Origin: Trichaptum fuscoviolaceum
Taxonomy: Eukaryota; Basidiomycota; Agaricomycetes; Hymenochaetales; Trichaptaceae
NCBI GenBank assembly: GCA_910574455.1
Contig: CAJSYZ010000003.1
Location: 3,533,250-3,597,249, forward strand
Direction of reading: 5' to 3'
DNA length: 64,000 bases
Part shown: piece after piece, positions 24,443 through 35,912 of the stretch
How the letters are laid out: each line of letters begins with the position of its first letter
Position numbering within the stretch: the first letter of the stretch is position 1
The notes under the pieces: model-generated
The model's database searches: none
What the model was told of the DNA's origin: nothing
The model's input: the letters and a program-made list of their open reading frames with translations, nothing else
Made by a program: the position numbers and the translations under genes

Positions 24443-25042
24443 TCAGGATCATATGCAATTTTCGATTGTGGTACATCAAGTTCATTGCTGAGTGTAACTT
24501 AACATTGTCACTGATTAGAGTTCGTCCGTTCTCGATGTTTTGGACCACCGCATTGTTGTGTGTACGTCACTCCCCTTTCCACCCTTTCTCTCTTTTGCAG
24601 ACATCTTGTAAATTTTAGATTCAATATCCCATTTTCATCATTATCAGTGTAACATTGCATTTGTCGATAGTTGTTTTGCTGTTGAATGGAACATGTATAT
24701 GTATCAACCAGTATTTCTATCAATCACGCTATAGGTTACTAAAACTTCAACATTGTTATAAGTCATAATGTTAAGGATATAAAGAGAGAATCGAATGTCT
24801 CCGGCGAACGAAGTTTTACACCAATATTACAAGCTACCCTACAAGTAGAAATAACATATATGAAGGAACAGACGTTATCGGAATACAGACTTATTGAGAT
24901 AACGATAAAGTAAACAAAAGCAACGCCCGAGTACAATATACGTCCGGGTCAAAACCGCATCCGCATGCGAGAGCATACATAACCCGCAACAAACTGAGGA
25001 CACCACCGCCGGTGATGAGAATGAAGAAAATGAACAGAAAAA
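24443..25042. other. Convergent intergenic spacer
   Basis: About 600 bp between the RasGEF stop and the BEM1 stop, AT-richer than its neighbours. It should hold both 3' UTRs and terminators. No other feature seen. Confidence 0.5.
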
Positions 25043-27373
25043 TTAATCTGCATATAGAACATGTTTATCCGTTGATTCCAGCCATTGCTTTAAAGACATG
25101 TCATCAACCAAGCCTTCGAAAGTGTTACTTATGCTATTTCGGTATGCAAGTTGATGGACATCATCTCCAAGCCTAGCACGGACCTTGTCCATGAGTTGTT
25201 CGTGAGTAACGCGAGGATTGACTCTGATGGCAATCAAATCTTGGGTCAGCCGATCGAAAATCTTGATCTTGACGAAAGCGGTATTTGGGTTGCTAGCTGA
25301 GATCGGCGGTGAATTTGCGTTTGAAGCGGAGCGAGCACGACCGGCGCCAGACCCAGCACTTGCCGCACTTGGAGGTTGAGAAGGATGCGATATTGGAGAT
25401 TTCGGACTATCATCATCAGAGCGCCTACTATTCGTGAATGTCACAGAGGAGCCATACTCATGACGCGATTGAGAGTAGCTCGATGTTGAACGCGCAAGAG
25501 CTGCCTCAGCGGAATAATTACGAGTTGTAGTTGGAGAGTGTACCCGTTGGGATACTGGAGAGCCAGTGCGAGACGTCGAGGTATAGGGAGAGTGCGCTCG
25601 TGCATGGCCGGCATCAGCTCGGCTCTTCGTCGGCGAAGTAACGTTTCTGTCATACCGTCCAATTACGCCCCCATTAGTACCCTTCGCAGAGCCAGTAGCA
25701 CTACGGCGGTCCTCTTCATACTCGGAGGCATCACTATACCTATCTTGGGCATCCTTCATCTCCATCTGCGAAAATTTCTCTTGCATTTGTTCGCTGTTTC
25801 GTTTGGCACGACGTTCGTCAAGAATGCGATAAGCAGGCTCCACTTCTTCTTCTGCATCGCCTGATTTTGCAGTGAAGAATTTACGAATCAGCTCGTCTCG
25901 AAGAATGTGATCGGCACCATATTCCCATAGCCCACAAAGCAAAGTTAAATATTCGTCCAGTTCATCCTTCCGCATATTCGTTATTTTGTCATCGACATCT
26001 GCGGAAGGGCCGGGCATGTAGGGCAGGATTCGCTTTGGTTCAGACATCCCGGGTGGTGTATCTCGGCCAGCTTCAACGGGGAAAGCTTTCAAGACAGCCA
26101 CTTGAAAATCGTAAAAATCGTTGTAAACTCTAAACAAGAGCAGATGTTTGGCAGGCGGGAGATTGTCAGGGTGAGGACCGTCTGGCTGGAAAAGAGCGTG
26201 TATACGAAACCAGTATTCGTTCATTTCATAATGCCAAGAGACCACCTGAGCGGAAAGTAGTATACCTGGGGAAAGAATGGGCTGAGGAGTGTTCAGGCTC
26301 GCCGGATCAATCTGTACAGTCTCCAGAGGGGATTGTTCGATAACTGGAGTCATTTGATGTGAAGGCATGAATGGACTGTTGGGTACAGGTCCTCGAGAAC
26401 TGTCATCGTCTATGACTCCAAGTGAGATGCTGGCTGCCTTATAATCAAGCACGGATCGTTTCCACTCATCGACATTGGGTACATCGCCACGCTCCATGAG
26501 TCTCCCAACTTCGTCCTCCGTCATTGCCCTACCAGTGCCAGGATCATGAATGGCCACGAATGACACTGGAATAAGACCTGGCCTGCCAAGTCGACTAATG
26601 GGTTTTGCCACAAACCACTCATAGTTTGACTGCGCTACGATAGAAATGTGGTCACCAGCCTTCGCATCCAGTTCGTCGGCCCGTTCAGCGGTGAAATCAT
26701 GCTGGACAATTGCATAATAGACTGCTTGTCGGGGAGAAAGTACCGGTGATTTTATTCCCGGGGACTTAGGTACGGTTTTGGCGGCAGCTTGGGAGACGCG
26801 AAGCCTGAGAATGATCAATGGTTAATCTCTCCGTCATAAGCATTGTAATGAAAAAGCTAGAGGCGTGAAGGGCACTGGTTCAACGAGACCCGCCACGAGT
26901 AATACCGGCGGAGCTAAGATTTAGGTCGGATTGCCACTCGATAAGAGATAGTAACCCGCGATAAATCACAAACCACGAAGGAAACATTCATGGATAGACA
27001 TATTGAGAGTCATTTGAGGACTGTGATGGGAAAGGACATGTAGAATGAATTGCATCTAACAAGAGACTTACGCAGCATTGGATTTGTTGAATTCCTCGAA
27101 TTTTGATTTCGGAACCAACCCTCGAGCCCCGGTCACCGGATTATTCGCTTCGTACCATCCAGGCCCCTGGTCAATCTCATTCACAACGTGGAAGAAGTCG
27201 CCTTTGCTGAAGCCTAGCTCGTGTGGTGCTTGTGGTCTGTGATCGTCGAGAGCGCGAATGACTTTCTTAGGAGGTTGGATAGAAGTGGTTGGTTTGGATA
27301 CAGCGGGAATCGGAGTGGAAATGACTGGTCCATGGATGTCTTTTGAGTGTATAGATCTGCGCAAGAAATCCAT
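25043..27373 (-). CDS. BEM1: Polarity scaffold Bem1 (SH3-SH3-PX-PB1)
   Basis: Exon 1 is 27373-27072 and exon 2 is 26804-25043; the junction is GTAAGT...CTCAG, giving NAALRVSQ. SH3-1 (about residues 35-95): VIRALDDHRPQAPHELGFSKGD, ending GLVPKSKFEEF. SH3-2: YYAIVQHDFTAERADELDAK, ending GLIPVSFVAI. PX domain: YWFRIHALFQ, HLLLFRVYNDFYDFQVAVLK, ILPYMPGP. A Ser-rich linker precedes a C-terminal PB1 domain (FVKIKIFDRLTQDLIAIRVN to VLYAD). The domain order is diagnostic of Bem1/Scd2, which bridges Cdc42, its exchange factor Cdc24 (through PB1) and PAK kinases at growth sites. Length is about 687 residues, slightly longer than the 551 of yeast. A 281-bp spacer separates its start from the divergent NOT3 gene. 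Confidence 0.93.
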
Positions 27374-27654
27374 TTACGAGTATAAAGAGATGTAGAGAGC
27401 GTAAAATCGTGAGTGGAAGTCGTGAAGGAGGGGGAGGGGAAAGAGGCGGGGAAGGAAAGCTAGGAGGCGGAAGAAGATGTCTATCCGTTGCTGTTGCCGA
27501 TGCATTCCTTACTTGACTTATGCGACGCGATTGTTTAGTAGCCACCGGGGACAAATACGCACAAATATACTGTGACCTATTGCGCACTCGGCTTCACGGG
27601 TCCCTTAGCTGCTCTCATTATTATTATCCTCGTAATTCGCCCATCAAGCCCGCC
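27374..27654. promoter_or_regulatory. Divergent promoter of BEM1 and NOT3
   Basis: 281 bp between two head-to-head start codons. It contains a purine-rich stretch (about 27424-27478, pyrimidine on the BEM1 sense strand), as is common just upstream of fungal transcription starts. Confidence 0.5.
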
Positions 27655-30563
27655 ATGGCGGCAAGAAAGCTACAAAGCAAGTTTCGGATGCGAATTAATC
27701 AGCATGTTTATCATTCTAATATGTTCTACTGTTGTATTCCAGCTGAGATTGACCGAACATTAAAGAAGGTCGCAGAAGGTGTCGAGCTCTTCGAAAGCAT
27801 ATACGATAAAATGCAAACGTCGACGAACCAGAAAGAGAAGCTCGAAAATGACCTCAAGACGCAAATCAAGAAACTCCAGCGTCTTCGAGATCAGATTAAG
27901 ACTTGGGTCGCGAGCAACGACATTAAGGACAAGAGCCAATTGCTCGAGAACAGGAGACTCATCGAGACGGTAAGCAGTACGGCACCGCGGACACGCGCGT
28001 TACGGATACGCGCGTATAACCTCTGCGCTATGCTGCTGCTTGTCGCATTTGCTAATGCTGACAGTATGCACGCAGCAAATGGAAAAGTTCAAGGCATGCG
28101 AGAAGGAAATGAAGACTAAGGCGTTCTCGAAAGAAGGTCTCATTCAGGCGTCTAAGCTCGACCCGAAGGCTCAGGAAAAGCTTGAAACAACTGAATGGCT
28201 GAAATCAAAGGTAGAAGAACTCCTCCTTCAAGTCGAGCAGGCCGAAGCAGAGATCGAAACGTTGCAAGGCGTTCAGAAGAAGAAGAAGTCTGGTCAAGCA
28301 AACAGCCGACTGGAAGACCTGGAACATCTGAATGAACGTCGGAAATGGCACATCAGTCGGTTAGAGCTCGTACTGCGACTACTCGACAATGGATCATTAC
28401 CTGCGGATAAGGTCAACAATCTGAAGGATGATGTAACATACTTTGTCGAAAGCAACACGGTTAGTCTTCGATTCTTTGTCACTGGAATTGTCACTAAATC
28501 CTCAAAGGAGGATGAGTTCGATGAGGACGAAGGTATCTACGATGAGCTGAATCTTGACGAGGAGGAGGAGAAGTTTGGCTTGCACCCCGATGAGTCTAAC
28601 GAAAACGATGAAGATTCAGGTGAGGAGAGCGACGGTGCGTATTTCTTTTATATATCTTCTCAAATTTCTCTGATCACCAATATTCAGTAGACATTCCCCA
28701 AACAACCCAGCGGACACCTTCCAAGAAAGCGGACGGTGATAAGTCCGAACTCAGTCCAGTATTGAGAAAATCTACCGCCTCGATATCAATACGAAGTAAG
28801 CGCCCATGAAATCATTGTCGCCTTTCCGCATTGACTAATTCTTCGTCAGAAACTTCGAATGCGCTAGAAAGTAAGCTTGAAAAATCAAGATGCTCTATTA
28901 CTAATTACCCCGTTCCAGCTTCCAAATCACCCCCAAACCCAAACTTCGCTTCTCAACCTATGTCAAGTATAGTGAAGAATGGTTTGCCTCAACCTCGACC
29001 ACCAGCCGCGACAATACCTTCACTACCTGTGCGTTATGCGACAGCGGCAGCGGCAGCGATGGGGCCTGCATCGTCTTCAAGTACTGCAGCAACACAAGCG
29101 TCATCGGCATCCTCGTCACAATCACAACCTTCCACTAGTACTCTAGTTTCCAATGGTACATACCCTCCGGGAGCGTCTGCTTCGCAAATTAGTGTACATG
29201 ACCAGACATCTTCGTCGCCTAGTTTAACACAGGCGTCTGTATCAGGCCCCAGTCCGTTGCTCTCATCCGCATCAACATCTGGGCAGGCAGCGGATAGCTC
29301 GTTGCATTCTAGATCACAGTCACCCGCTATGTCAGACGTAGCTCCCTCGTCTGTGAGTGCTGCACAAGCTGCATCATCGCCTCAAAGAGCAATACCACCA
29401 GGTAAAGATTAATCAATAGCTATGCATCAGTTGGCTCATTCGTTTACAGTATCTTTGCAATCGCCAGTGGCATCTACTTCGCCACTAACAAATGTAGGTA
29501 CTATTTCGCGCTCAAAAAAATTATCTCTAACGCTTTGCTAGGGCTCGTCAAATGAGCAGCAGAGTGTGACAGCGCCTCAACCAACAGCACCATCAGAACA
29601 GCAGTCACTTGTTCCGCCAGCCCAGCAAGCATCAGCATCTTCGCCTTTACCACAACAACTTCAACAGTATAATGTTGCTTCTTCATCGGGATCATCGCCT
29701 TTGCCGCCTTCCGCGCAACAACCTTTGTATCCCCCAGGCGTTAAGATGCCTCAGCCGAGTGAACAACATGGGCTCTCAACGATAGGCATGCAAGCTCCGC
29801 CACATCGGCTTGACTCGACCTCACCTTCCATGCAACAACAACAGGCATTCGGCTCGCAAGTGCAGCAACCGCGTGTGCTTCCAACAAACGCTGCTTCTGC
29901 ATTTCCAGGGTCGTTGTCCGATCTTGTTGCGTCTTTCGAGAATGTCAAGCAGAAAGGTAAATTAGTCTTTGTAGCGTATACTTGCGATTAATATGTACGT
30001 CTTAACACAGCTCCACATCGTATGGCAAATTTGGACCAAGTACACAAGCTTCTGGAGGGCGGTTTCCAAACTATGCCCCAACCGCAAGATACAGAAAAGT
30101 AAGTGCACATCATTAACTAGTTGTGCAGGGCCCATTCTCATTCTTATCACTGTAGGCCAAAATACTACACTCCAAAGAATCCAGTCCAGACACCCCCTTA
30201 CTATCCCCAGACGCCCAGTCCGCTCCTTAGCTCTCCCACTCTATTCCAGAATCTTGATATTGAGACGTTATTCTACGTTTTCTATTATCTTCCTGGGACA
30301 TATCAACAGCAAGTTCCTCTGTTTTCTACGATAGACTTTGTGCTAATGACTTAGTTAGGTATCTTGCAGCAAGAGAACTGAAGCGTCAATCATGGCGATT
30401 TCATGTGAAGTATTTTACGTGGTTTCAGCGACACTCAGAACCACAGGCAATCACTGAGGAGTACGAGCAAGGAATCTATGTGTACTTTGACTGGGAAGGA
30501 TCATGGTGTCAACGGAAGAAGAGCGATTTCCGCTTCGAATACCGATATTTATCGGAGGACTAA
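27655..30563 (+). CDS. NOT3: CCR4-NOT complex subunit 3/5
   Basis: ATG 27655 opens MAARKLQ, followed by an intron with a GC donor (27677-27742), then [20 protein letters not shown]. The Not3 N-terminal coiled-coil domain follows: [38 protein letters not shown] and [18 protein letters not shown], to about 28460. An acidic stretch (about 28510-28635) and a long Ser/Pro/Ala/Gln-rich linker (about 28900-29900) lead to the C-terminal NOT box: [40 protein letters not shown] and [20 protein letters not shown], with stop at 30563. The protein scaffolds the CCR4-NOT deadenylase and links it to decapping and to ribosomes that have stalled on non-optimal codons. At least eight introns. The family match is very strong at both ends. 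Confidence 0.95.
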
Positions 30564-30768
30564 AGCCTTTTTCGTCTTACAGTATGTATAGTTTACTGAA
30601 CCGGTCATAGTATATCAGAACCACCACGTCGTTCATTCTTCGAATTCGTGTAAGAGTTATAGTTGTTGAGCACTGTCTTTCAATGGAATTTATATTCCTG
30701 CCATTATTGATTAAAGTGAAAGAAAGTGATAAAATAGATGCACCATAATGTAAGGTCTAAATGATCAG

Positions 30769-31618
30769 TCAAGTGTTACAACGGCGCCTAGGGCCTCGAA
30801 CGCCTTCTTCATCTTTTCCGCATCCTCCTTAGGCAGATTCTCCTTCAAAACCTTTGGTAACGATTCAACGAAATTTTTGGCCTTAAAGGTATCATTAGAT
30901 TACCGTAAATAATGGCATGAACACATCGTCACTTACGGCCACCAGAGTTAATGTAGGATTCATAGCCTTCACCTCCCGGATGATCTTCGGCTTTGCCGCT
31001 GCTTCGAAAGACTCTAGCTTGACATTGAAGATCGTTTTTTCCTTCGGTTTCTCCTGATGAGAAACATGATTTTAGTACCATAAAGTCAACAATATCCTTC
31101 AGACAAACTAACCTCTTCCTGAGCTTCTTCCACGGGTGCAGCTGCCGCTACCGGAGCTGCAGCTGACGGCATAGCAATTTCCTGGATATTTAGTTTCGTC
31201 TAGAGAGTAGCGGTGTATGGTTGAGTTTCTTACGGTGGGATGAGGATAGCACACAACTTACTTTGAGCTCGGTAACCAAATCTGCCGCCTGCAAAAGTGT
31301 GAGCGAAGAGATGTCATCTACAATTCGCAATATCTTGGGATCGGAGGAAGACAATTTCGGTGGTGGAGGGGGTGCAGAGGAAGTTGATGTAGAGACTGCT
31401 TCAGCAGCAAACCATCGGCGAGCACATTGCCGTTGGGACGAGCTGCACAGAAGAATTATATGTATGGTTGGAAGATAAAACACGATGAACAAGCGAACAT
31501 ACACAATTTGCGTCCTCCTATAGGAAAGTATGCGTAAAGCTGCTGCTGAGCGTGTCTGTTAGATGATAGTAGTCAGTAAGCCGATTGCGCTTGGCAACAC
31601 TGTGCAACATACCGCCAT
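30769..31618 (-). CDS. MRPL12: Mitochondrial ribosomal protein bL12m (L7/L12)
   Basis: Five or six exons, about 186 residues. A two-codon first exon (ATG GCG, 31618-31613) is joined to an Arg/Ser/Ala-rich presequence (MATRSAAALRILSYRRTQ) typical of mitochondrial import. The N-terminal dimerisation domain follows (ILRIVDDISSLTLLQAADLV, about 31345-31275), then an Ala/Pro/Glu hinge (about 31165-31110), then the L12 C-terminal domain (KTIFNVKLESFEAAAKPKII, FVESLPKVLKENLPKEDAEK, ending GAVVTLD). bL12 forms the ribosomal stalk that recruits translation GTPases. Only the alanine-rich first half is longer than in bacteria. The two small 5' exons are too short for simple ORF detection. Confidence 0.92.
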
Positions 31619-32200
31619 TTGTGTTCTGCGTACTACAGGAAGCTAGAGAAACGAAATCTGAATTTCTGAAGTTGCGTCACGCTTACTAAATAAGTCACAG
31701 AATGGCACGCATGTCACAGGTGACATAACATATGATTTAACATATCCCATACCAACAAGTCAGTTTAGCCTTATGTTCGTGTACCATACCAACAAGTCAG
31801 TTTAGCCTTATGTTCGTGTACCTCTTTATAAATTGTAGTCTCTGAGTCTTATGATACAAATACACGTCAAAACATGCAAACGGTAGGTTTGTCTTCTGAT
31901 CGTACATTCGCGACAAATAAAAATACGCATACAAAAATGACAATGGAAGTATCTTTCCAGTGCTGGTGGAATCGTGGTAAGGAGGAGAAGAGGTCGGTAT
32001 GAGAATCGCATCGTAGAAAGAGCCTGGCTTGCTATGTCGAATGTTGTAAACAAAAAAAGGTTAATGCGTTGAAATTTTCGGAAAGCGCCACGAATAGAAT
32101 TCGAAGGAAAAAAAGAGTATAGCATGGAGCTTCAGTATCACATACTCTGTCTGCAATGAAGAAAGGGCGGGTTTACGAAGGAAGAAAATAGTGCCACACG
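31619..32200. other. Intergenic region upstream of MRPL12
   Basis: About 580 bp holding the MRPL12 promoter, a 37-bp tandem duplication (31747-31820), and the 3' side of the 7TM gene. No gene seen. Confidence 0.5.
31747..31820. repeat. 37-bp tandem duplication
   Basis: Two exact copies of a 37-bp unit (starting CCATACCAACAAGTCAGTTT) lie end to end: 31747-31783 and 31784-31820. They are 129-202 bp upstream of the MRPL12 start codon. Confidence 0.9.
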
Positions 32201-33727
32201 TCACACTGCCAAAGCGAAGGACGGTGAGAAATTCAAGTCTTCACGCAAGACGGGTTGCGAGATAGTCATCCCCCTCGGACTTCTCGCTATCGCCTTTTTT
32301 CTCCGCCCGCCACAAAGGCTCCAGGATCGGCTCGAGTCCTCCTCGGATTTATCGTCACTCCAGTACAACTTCACCGGCGACGGTGTTCCAGAGCGATCCA
32401 GGCGTAAATGGCGGTCGTCATCACTCCTCCAGAACATCCACGTCCGAAGGACGTCGCGTTGGGTGCCGAAGATGATGACCACAGCACTTCCCACTGCAGA
32501 GGCACAAGCGAGTCAGGAAGAGGTGCTGATACATAAGACTGAAGACTCACTTGTTGCAAGTGCCATGTCCGGCACAGCACTTTCGGGTGCTTTGATAGAG
32601 AGCAAACTCAGACTGTAAAGATTCGCAAAATGATAGGGATGAGCCGCAATACTTCAGTCTTGAATGAAAACAAAACATACCTGAGACCCAAAGTCACCCA
32701 TACTCCAAACGCTGCGGTGCGAAGTATGAGGTTGAGATCCATGCCCGTGTTGTCTCCTAGCTCATTACTGCGTAATACTCTCCAGTGGGTATATGTGAGA
32801 CGGGCTATCCATACTGAAGTTTCTTCAGTATACTTTTGTGCGATGCGTATAAGGTTTCGAATCACTCACATTCAAGAACTATAGTGATGAGGAGCATGCA
32901 AAATGAAAATGTTGTTATGGAATTGGTTCTGTGCGCAGAATGGCGTTAGTATTACTTCAACATGCCTAGGAATAGTAAAGGATACATACAACCACGAGGA
33001 CTTCACAGAACAATAGAAGAAGCGCCGAGACCGCGAGACATTTTCAGGATGCATTGCACCAACCTAGTTCAACTCTTGAGTCTAGTCATTCGTCATTGCG
33101 GAAATATCCACCGTACCCATGCAGTCATCCCAGAAATTATTGCGAATATCACATAAGGCGCCAACAGGAGCTATAGAGAATGATTAAAAGATGGTATTGA
33201 ACCGAATGGATTGGCTTACAGTCCATTTGCGCAACCTGTGATGATGGTGGGGATTTTTCTCGGAGAAGGTAGCGTGAACAACGTAGAATACTTGGAAAAC
33301 TAATGCGAATGCAGACATAGAAGTCCTGTCGAGGACAGGGTAAGTATAGCGCTTTCTGAAGTAACAATTTGAGCTCGTACATTCCAGGCTGAGCATACAG
33401 CAAGGACGCTTGAACGAGGCATAGAATTCTAGGTGGTTCAGGTCCAGTTTGAAACCCAGCATAAAGGCTTTGATGTTTAAAAATTAGCACTGGGACTCAT
33501 GCGTACATCGTTCTTTCCAATGCATGTACGCACAGAATGGAGGACGAGAAGCCAACGATCATCCATGTGATGCACATGCTTATGAATGTTGCGTGTCGTT
33601 TGATATGCTTGGACAAGAGGATTGTTGACACCAAGAGAGGAAGTCCGAGGTGCGATGGCCAAACATTCATCACAATCCATGCGACTAGCGTAGCGTGATT
33701 TGCGTGTACCACTTCCTGAGTTGACAT
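32201..33727 (-). CDS. Seven-transmembrane receptor-like protein (basidiomycete family)
   Basis: Minus-strand gene with many short exons, ATG at 33727, stop at 32201. Hydrophobic segments alternate with motifs typical of a large agaricomycete 7TM family: LPLLVSTILLSKHIKRHATF and FISMCITWMIVGFSSSILC (helices 1-2), TGPEPPRILCLVQASLLYA (about 33440-33385), SRSRRFFYCSVKSSWL (about 33040-32990), MDLNLILRTAAFGVW (about 32745-32700), and GSAVVIIFGTQRDVLRTWMF after helix 7 (32490-32435). The C-terminal tail is basic, with ARSPRGM. These proteins are usually annotated as GPCR-like, but their ligands and coupling are unknown. I could not fix every internal splice site, so the topology is inferred. Confidence 0.7.
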
Positions 33728-34225
33728 GCTAATAGCTCCCCCCGCTGGACTCGTGATCTGCTTCCTTTAGTGAGCCCCCTTTCAGCTGCGCGAGACGAGA
33801 CTCACGTACTCAGAACTCTGGTATAAAGTGAGGTGATGGAAGTAAGATCCTTCGGATATGAATATGTTTCGCTATGTACAACGGAGTAGGAGGCCAGCCC
33901 CTTCGCGGCCAGCACTGACGAAGAAAGAGCGAGAGAGGAGGGAAGTGCAAAGAAAGAAGAGGTGAGAAAGAGAGAATCGCGCAGAAAACGAGAAGAGCTT
34001 GAGTTTTCCGGACGTCCGCTGGCTCTATGCGCGTTGACAACAGCCGCCGAGTGTCCTGACGACACAGCCACGCATTCAATGACGCGTGAGTGCCGGCGCT
34101 TGCCGTGCTTTAATTGTGATCGCTTCCTGATCCGGGGTGACTGGTCGTCGGCGTACACCCACTTTGTGGACATGGAAACGCAAGTGAGTTCGTGCACATC
34201 TTCGTTCAATGCAATTATTTCCCAT
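33728..34225. other. Spacer between the 7TM gene start and the CNS1 stop
   Basis: About 500 bp, including the 7TM gene promoter. Open frames here on both strands overlap each other and the CNS1 tail and look like shadows. Confidence 0.45.
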
Positions 34226-35466
34226 TTACTGTCCACGGTCGCGGCTGCTTTTGAACTCTTGCACCCACCCCTGCTCCACGTCACCCTTTGGGACCACGAC
34301 GATGCTCACACATCCGTCACGTACTTCGAGCCCATCTGGTTTCCCGTCCTTCGACATTCTCGCCGCATTGAACAGATCGCGGAGCGTCATACGCATGCCT
34401 ACTTTTAAAAGTCGCTTTGAATGTGAAATAGCATATAGGGACAGCTTGCCGGCGGCATATTCATGTCGTGCATCCCACTCAGGCGCCGGTACGCTAGGCG
34501 GAAACATGCCGGCCAACTGGTCGCCAAACGTTGTATCCTCATAGAACTTCGGCACCATGTCTGACTGTGCATATTGCGGATAGAGGAATAGCGTAGGTAG
34601 TATGAGTGAACCCTCTTCATCAAAGTGTGGCCGAAACTCGTTGTCAGACGACCCAGAGGGATGGGGCACGTCAATTAAGCCGCGTTCCTATGTCATGGAA
34701 ATACATTGGACAACGGACATTCGAAAATGCGGAAGTGGACTTGCCTTGAAAGCTTCCCGTATGCGCAGTCTCTCTTCTTGCTCTCTCCGAATAGCCTCCA
34801 CACGCTTCCTCTCCTTTTCCTCCTTGGCTAATTTCGCCTTGGATGCGCGATCCCTAAGCGTCTTAACCACCGAATTATTCGCATCGAAGGCTAGGCACCT
34901 TTCGCATGAGTCAAGGGCTTCGTCTGGTCGATCAAGTGCCAATAAGGCCAGCGCTGACCGATAAAATGCCTTCGAGGAACGCGGATGCAATGCGATGGCC
35001 TTCGAGCAGTCCCGCAATACTGAACCGTAATTTTCTTGGGATCCTCATCAGAAACCAATTCAAATGCCAAATATATATTATATTGATTACTCACGAAGTT
35101 CCAAATTACAAGCTGCTCTATTACATAGTAAAGCATCCAAGAGGGTTTGGTCCGTCGGCTTCGCGTCGATACCCTGGGTGTAGAAACCCACAGCTTCTCT
35201 GTATCGTTTGCCCTTAAAATAATCATTGCCCTGCTCCTTGAAGTTCTGCGCGATTTCTGCGATGAATGAGGGGGTTACGGCCGTTGTTGATCCATTTGTG
35301 TAGAGTGCCTTACCCACCATCTGGAGTCCCTTCGTACACGAGACTTTGAAGGGCACTTATTGCTACATCATCTACACCCTCCTCAGGAAGTGAATGCATG
35401 AATAGCGGAATGGAGTCGAATTCCTTCAACTTTTCTTCAAAAGACGGAACTTCTGGTAGAGCCATT
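34226..35466 (-). CDS. CNS1: Hsp90 cochaperone Cns1/TTC4
   Basis: ATG 35466 opens MALPEVPSFEEKLKEFDSIP. Exon 1 ends with EGTPD, and its intron is spliced to EIAQNFKEQGNDYFKGKRY, the start of the TPR domain. Three TPRs follow (REAVGFYTQGIDAKP, LCNRAACNLELQNYGSVLRD, SKAFYRSALALLALDRPDEA). A charged helix (about 34850-34745) then joins, through a GC-AG intron (34744-34688), to the C-terminal wheel domain (PTLFLYPQYAQSDMVPKF, WDARHEYAAGKLSLY, CVSIVVVPKGDVEQGWVQEF). The family binds the EEVD ends of Hsp90/Hsp70 and is essential in yeast, where it supports eEF2 folding. TPR plus wheel domain is specific to this family. Confidence 0.92.
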
Positions 35467-35912
35467 ATGATTTTTCCTTTTTATTGGAAAGAGGTACAGA
35501 AGGTAAGATAGGATAGTAGTGTAGATGACGGATGACTTCAAGAGTAGAAACCTTGGGCTGAGATTGGAAACTTATAGTTGTGGGAACTCGCACTCATACT
35601 TGAACTTGAGCAACGATCTTCACCTGGCTGCTGCAGTGCTTTAGTAACCCCACAGAGCACTTCTGTGCATCGTCGAGACTCTTTTCTCCCATCGGCTACG
35701 AACTAATTCTCATAGTCTACCAAGGCTACACTCAGCTTGAGTAAGATCTCTTGAGTAGACGACAACACTATATCGGCAGTCTTTCTTGCCCACATCGTTC
35801 ATGGGGTTTAGACCAAGCGAACTCTGCAGGTCTGAATCTGTAAAATTGTACATTCCTGACAGACTCCTTGCACCCGTTTGCTAGTATACTGGCAACGCTT
35901 CCTTCATATAAC
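35467..35912. promoter_or_regulatory. Divergent promoter region of CNS1 and the L2HGDH gene
   Basis: 446 bp between two head-to-head starts. No repeats or short genes recognised. Confidence 0.45.

Noticed and set aside
33802..34284. 160-codon minus-strand frame reaching into CNS1
   Set aside because: It overlaps the CNS1 coding end in another frame, is low-complexity and Ser-rich, and has no recognisable domain. CNS1 is clearly the real gene there.
33962..34408. 148-codon plus-strand frame
   Set aside because: It is antisense to the conserved CNS1 wheel domain and its composition fits a shadow frame.
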